A DNA stretch of 32,775 nucleotides from Lachnospiraceae bacterium (GTDB taxonomy: Bacteria > Bacillota > Clostridia > Lachnospirales > Lachnospiraceae). The position numbers and the translations under genes were made by a program. How positions within the stretch are numbered: the first letter of the stretch is position 1; every line of letters begins with the position of its first letter. Where the stretch lies: assembly GCA_020860185.1 (NCBI GenBank), contig JAJBUT010000093.1, forward strand, positions 1-32,775. Reading direction: 5' to 3'. The notes beneath the pieces are model-generated. The model did no database searches. It saw nothing but the letters and a program-made list of their open reading frames with translations, and was not told the origin of the DNA. Below, one piece after another: positions 28,881 through 32,775 of this stretch.

Positions 28881-28955
28881 TTGTTAAATAAAAGACAAAA
28901 ATGTCTGGATTGCACTTTTTTCAGTACAAGAATTGTATTTTTTTACATGCAATTT
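28881..28955 (+). promoter_or_regulatory. Conserved upstream element copy 2 (formate/nitrite transporter)
   Basis: TTGTTAAATAAAAGACAAAAATGTCTGGATTGCACTTTTTTCAGTACAAGAATTGTATTTTTTTACATGCAAT aligns without gaps to 24043-24117. Confidence 0.75.
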
Positions 28956-29009
28956 TCGGGCGCTGGATTCTATACTTGTTTTAAAATAAATTCGACGGAG
29001 GATTTGATT

Positions 29010-29837
29010 ATGAACTTTTTTTCACCGGCTGACGTAGCAAAAAATTATATCAACACCGGCAAGGGTAAGGTAAATACCCCGATACCGAAGATGATCATTC
29101 TGGCGATCCTGGCGGGCGCATTTATCGCGTTCGGCGGCGTCGGGGCGACGACGGTCGCCGTCTCAATCCCGGAGGCTTCTCTTGGGAAATTTATCGGAGC
29201 CTGCGTGTTCCCCGGCGGGCTGACGATGGTGCTTCTCGCGGGCAGCGAACTGTTTACCGGTAACTGTCTGCTGACGATTCCGCTTCTCGAGAAGGAGATT
29301 AAATTCAGCGGCATGCTGAAGAACTGGGTATTCGTCTATATCGGCAACATGATCGGAGGCATCCTGGTCGGCGGCGCGATCATCTACTGTCATCAGGCTT
29401 CTTTGTTCAGCAACGCGATGGCGGTATCGGTGATCTCGACGGCTGTGACAAAATGCTCCATGCCGTTTATGGACGCGTTTGTCAAGGGTATCCTCTGCAA
29501 TTTCCTGGTATGTATCGCGGTGTGGATCTCTTTCGCGGCAAAGGATGTCGTCGGTAAGATCGTTGGTCTGTTTTTCCCGATCATGATGTTCGTGCTTTGC
29601 GGTTTTGAGCATAGCGTGGCCAACATGTATTACATAAGCGCGGGTCTTTTCGCGAAGCTGGTTCCCGCCTACGCGCAGGCGGCGGCAGAGGCCGGAATCG
29701 ATACCAGTGCACTGACGGTCGGCAATTTCTTCGGAAAGAATCTGTTGCCGGTATCCCTCGGAAATATCGTGGGCGGCGCGATCTGTGTGGGATGCGCCTA
29801 CTGGTTTATCTATCTCAGGAAGAAAAAAGAGCAGTAA
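29010..29837 (+). CDS. Formate/nitrite transporter family protein (FocA/NirC-like)
   Basis: 275 aa from ATG 29010 (GGAGG RBS); FFSPADVAKNYINTGKGKVNTPIPKMIILAILAGAFIAFGGVGATT, GSELFTGNCLL, CNFLVCIAVWISFAAKD, FEHSVANMYYI. Confidence 0.93.
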   Translation: MNFFSPADVAKNYINTGKGKVNTPIPKMIILAILAGAFIAFGGVGATTVAVSIPEASLGKFIGACVFPGGLTMVLLAGSELFTGNCLLTIPLLEKEIKFSGMLKNWVFVYIGNMIGGILVGGAIIYCHQASLFSNAMAVSVISTAVTKCSMPFMDAFVKGILCNFLVCIAVWISFAAKDVVGKIVGLFFPIMMFVLCGFEHSVANMYYISAGLFAKLVPAYAQAAAEAGIDTSALTVGNFFGKNLLPVSLGNIVGGAICVGCAYWFIYLRKKKEQ

Positions 29838-29936
29838 AACACAATCTGTATTTCAATTTGTAACCAACAGTCGATGCATAGTCAGATGTGGGGCTTTATG
29901 CGGAGATTGGTAATATATAATGAAGGAGGAAACATT

Positions 29937-30425
29937 TTGGAGAAGAAAAAGACAGTTCCGTTCAACGGAACGCCGCAGCAGGAGGCCGAGCTTCTGAAGG
30001 CTATCAATGAGCTGAAGGGTCAGAAGGGTTCTCTCATGCCGATCATGCAGAGAGCGCAGGATATCTACGGATATCTTCCCTATGAGGTACAGGAGATCAT
30101 TTCGGAGAAAACGAATGTACCGATGGCAAAGATCTACGGCGTGGCAACCTTTTATTCACAGTTCACCCTGTTCCCGAAGGGACAGCACAAAATCTCCGTA
30201 TGTCTCGGTACCGCCTGTTATGTCAAGGGGTCGGGACAGATTTATGACAAACTTATGGAGCTTCTGGAGATCGGTGGAGGCGAATGTACCGCGGACGGCA
30301 AATTTTCACTTGATGCCTGCCGCTGCGTTGGCGCCTGCGGTCTCGCCCCGGTCATGATGATCGATGAGGAAGTGTATGGCAGACTGACGGTGGATGATGT
30401 GGAAGGCATCCTTGCTAAATATTGA
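29937..30425 (+). CDS. NuoE-like [2Fe-2S] subunit of NAD-linked [FeFe] hydrogenase (HydC/HndA-type)
   Basis: MPIMQRAQDIYGYLPYEVQEIISEKTNVPMAKIYGVATFYSQFTLFPKGQHKISVCLGTACYVKGS...LDACRCVGACGLAPVMMIDEEVYGRLT. TTG start at 29937 preceded by AAGGAGG; the listed ORF start at 29874 is unlikely. Confidence 0.9.
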   Translation: MEKKKTVPFNGTPQQEAELLKAINELKGQKGSLMPIMQRAQDIYGYLPYEVQEIISEKTNVPMAKIYGVATFYSQFTLFPKGQHKISVCLGTACYVKGSGQIYDKLMELLEIGGGECTADGKFSLDACRCVGACGLAPVMMIDEEVYGRLTVDDVEGILAKY

Positions 30426-30437
30426 TGGAGGGTTTTT

Positions 30438-32306
30438 ATGAAAACACTGGAAGAAATTAAAGCAATCCGAAAAGAGATGGAAGGCACCGTCGGATATCGC
30501 TCTGAGGAAAGTGAATACACGCGGATCGTGGTCGGTATGGCGACCTGCGGAATCGCCAGCGGTGCCAAACCGGTTCTGGATGCTATTACGGATGAAGTGG
30601 TAAAACGAGGATTAGATCATGTGAAGGTGACGCAGACCGGATGTATCGGACTCTGTCAGTATGAGCCGGTTGTGGAAGTATATGAACCCGGGAAGGAAAA
30701 GGTTACATATATTAAAATGAATCCGGGCAAAGCCGCGGAAGTCATGGAACAGCATATCATGGGCGGAAAACTGGCGGAGAATTATATGCTCCATGAGAAG
30801 GAGAGCAACGCATGTCTGCGTTCTCTGAATGAGTCTGTGTTCTACAAAAATCAGGAGAGGATCGCACTGCGCAACTGCGGCGTGATCGATCCGGAGAAGA
30901 TTGATGAGTATATTGCCACCGGCGGATATGAGGCGATCCATAAGGTGCTGACAGAGATGACGCCGGATGAGGTGATCCAGACTGTACTGGATTCCGGACT
31001 GCGCGGCAGAGGCGGCGCGGGATTCCCGACCGGCCTCAAATGGAGATTCGCCTCGGGAAACCGCGGAAATGTTCAGAAGTATGTCTGCTGTAACGCGGAT
31101 GAGGGTGATCCGGGTGCGTTTATGGATCGTTCCGTTCTGGAGGGCGATCCCCATGTCGTACTGGAGGCCATGTCGATTGCAGGCTACGCGATCGGATCCA
31201 ATCAGGGATATATATACGTGCGTGCCGAATACCCGATCGCTGTAAAACGACTGCAGATTGCGATCGACCAGGCGAGGGAGTACGGACTGCTCGGTAAAAA
31301 TATATATAATACCGGATTCGATTTTGATATCGAGCTGCGGCTGGGAGCTGGCGCTTTCGTCTGCGGAGAGGAGACCGCCCTCATGACTTCCATCGAGGGC
31401 AACCGCGGGGAACCGCGCCCGAGACCTCCGTTCCCGGCTGTAAAGGGATTATTTGAGAGTCCCACGATTTTAAATAACGTGGAGACATGGGCGAATATTC
31501 CCCGGATCATCCTCAACGGAGCGGAATGGTTTGCCGCGATGGGCACGGAGAAATCCAAGGGCACGAAGGTCTTTGCTCTCGGCGGAAAGATTAACAATAC
31601 CGGACTTGTAGAGATTCCGATGGGAACGCCGCTCTCCACTGTAATCGACGATATCGGCGGAGGTATCCCGAACGGAAAGAAGTTTAAGGCGGTGCAGACC
31701 GGCGGTCCCTCCGGCGGATGTATTCCCGCACAGTATTATGATATCCCGATTGATTATGAAAATCTGGCCAGCATCGGCTCCATTGTCGGATCCGGCGGCA
31801 TGATCGTCATGGATGAGGATACCTGTATGGTCGATATTGCGAAGTTTTTCCTGCAGTTTACGGTAGATGAATCCTGCGGAAAGTGTACCCCCTGCCGCGT
31901 CGGCACGAAGCGCATGCTGGAGATTCTGGAAAAAATCACCAAAGGACAGGGTGAGATGGAGGATCTGGACCGTCTGGAGAAGCTGGCCGGACAGATTAAA
32001 CAGAACGCGCTGTGCGGACTCGGACAGACGGCGCCGAACCCGGTGCTCTCGACGCTGAAATACTTCCGTGAGGAGTACATCGCCCATATCCGGGATAAAA
32101 AATGCCCGGCCGGAACCTGCCGTGCGCTGACGACCTATAAGATCGATCCGGTCAAGTGCAAAGGCTGTACCTTATGTGCACGCAACTGCCCGGCGGACGC
32201 GATTACAGGCGAGGTAAAAACGCCGCACGCCATTGATACGGCCAAGTGCATCAAGTGCGGTACCTGTATCGAGAAATGCCGCTTCGGCGCGATCTACAAA
32301 GAGTAA
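30438..32306 (+). CDS. NuoF-like FMN/NADH-binding subunit (HydB/HndC-type) with Trx-like N-terminus and C-terminal 2x[4Fe-4S]
   Basis: 622 aa; SGLRGRGGAGFPTGLKWRFA, CNADEGDPGAFMDRS, GAGAFVCGEETALMTSIEGNRGEPRPRPPFPA, ESCGKCTPCRVGTKRMLEIL, CKGCTLCARNCPADAI, CIKCGTCIEKCRFGAI. Confidence 0.94.
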   Translation: MKTLEEIKAIRKEMEGTVGYRSEESEYTRIVVGMATCGIASGAKPVLDAITDEVVKRGLDHVKVTQTGCIGLCQYEPVVEVYEPGKEKVTYIKMNPGKAAEVMEQHIMGGKLAENYMLHEKESNACLRSLNESVFYKNQERIALRNCGVIDPEKIDEYIATGGYEAIHKVLTEMTPDEVIQTVLDSGLRGRGGAGFPTGLKWRFASGNRGNVQKYVCCNADEGDPGAFMDRSVLEGDPHVVLEAMSIAGYAIGSNQGYIYVRAEYPIAVKRLQIAIDQAREYGLLGKNIYNTGFDFDIELRLGAGAFVCGEETALMTSIEGNRGEPRPRPPFPAVKGLFESPTILNNVETWANIPRIILNGAEWFAAMGTEKSKGTKVFALGGKINNTGLVEIPMGTPLSTVIDDIGGGIPNGKKFKAVQTGGPSGGCIPAQYYDIPIDYENLASIGSIVGSGGMIVMDEDTCMVDIAKFFLQFTVDESCGKCTPCRVGTKRMLEILEKITKGQGEMEDLDRLEKLAGQIKQNALCGLGQTAPNPVLSTLKYFREEYIAHIRDKKCPAGTCRALTTYKIDPVKCKGCTLCARNCPADAITGEVKTPHAIDTAKCIKCGTCIEKCRFGAIYKE

Positions 32307-32326
32307 GGAAAGGATGGGGCGATAAA

Positions 32327-32775
32327 ATGATAAATGTTACAATTAACGGAATCAATGTCACGGTAGAAGAGGGAACGACGATCCTTCAGGCCGCCGAATC
32401 GGTCGGTATCGAGATCCCCACCCTCTGTTATATCAAAGAACTCGATCCAGAGGCGTCCTGCCGGATGTGTCTGGTAGAGATCGAGGGAAATCCGAAGCTT
32501 GCGACCGCATGTTCTTTTCCTGTAGCGGAGGGAAATGTGATTTACACGGAGAGCGAGCGGGTGGTGGAAGCGAGACGGTCGGTGCTTGACCTGCTTTTAT
32601 CCAATCACAGGACGGACTGCTTTACCTGCACGAAGAACGGCGCCTGCAAGCTGCAGGATCTGTGCCGGAAATACGGGGTGGAACAGACCAGCTATCCGGG
32701 AGAGATTCAGGAGTATGAGAATGACGACACGAATCCGTTCATCGTCTATGATCCGAACAAATGTATTCTCTGCCA
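32327..32775 (+). CDS. N-terminal part of a NADH-linked [FeFe] hydrogenase catalytic subunit (HydA/HndD-type) or NuoG-like protein, truncated at window edge
   Basis: Open frame from ATG 32327 to the end: MINVTINGINVTVEEGTTILQAAESVGIEIPTLCYIKELDPEASCRMCLVEIEGNPKLATACSFPV...NHRTDCFTCTKNGACKLQDLCRKYGVEQTSY...NPFIVYDPNKCILC. The H-cluster domain is outside the window, so the hydrogenase call rests on operon context. Confidence 0.8.
   Translation, partial: MINVTINGINVTVEEGTTILQAAESVGIEIPTLCYIKELDPEASCRMCLVEIEGNPKLATACSFPVAEGNVIYTESERVVEARRSVLDLLLSNHRTDCFTCTKNGACKLQDLCRKYGVEQTSYPGEIQEYENDDTNPFIVYDPNKCILC

Noticed and set aside
1-32775. tRNA, rRNA, CRISPR array or prophage genes
   Set aside because: No recognisable cloverleaf, rRNA segments, regularly spaced repeats or phage/defence gene motifs were seen by eye; a tRNAscan/Rfam run would be needed to be definitive.

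Overview
The window looks like a chromosomal segment from an anaerobic Firmicute, probably Lachnospiraceae/Clostridia-like; this is judged from gene content only. From left to right it contains: a ~1400-aa 2-hydroxyacyl-CoA dehydratase activase/dehydratase-like protein (minus strand, cut by the left edge) with an upstream family 2 glycosyltransferase; a 4.3-kb block (small protein, PrsA/parvulin-like lipoprotein, CIRCE-controlled htpG) bracketed by an inverted pair of ~190-bp hairpin-rich repeats; a TM1266-type iron-only-hydrogenase-system regulator; an aldo/keto reductase with ferredoxin-like C-terminus; a 158-bp full-length palindrome; a 1221-aa ABC ATPase-permease fusion with an unusual repetitive extracytoplasmic region; a second ~1400-aa activase/dehydratase paralog; a LysM protein; a rhomboid-like membrane protein with a zinc-ribbon tail; glnS; a PucR-like HTH regulator; and a redox cluster on the plus strand. 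That cluster consists of a NuoF-C/GltD-like fusion, a Cys-type formate dehydrogenase alpha subunit, a formate/nitrite transporter, and NuoE-, NuoF- and HydA-like subunits of a multimeric [FeFe] hydrogenase, running off the right edge. The most interesting signals are a ~75-bp near-identical upstream element (containing a Rex-like palindrome in one copy) in front of both the formate dehydrogenase genes and the formate transporter, the predicted formate/NAD(P)H/H2 module itself, the paired giant tandem-activase proteins, and the two classes of uncharacterised palindromic or hairpin repeats.
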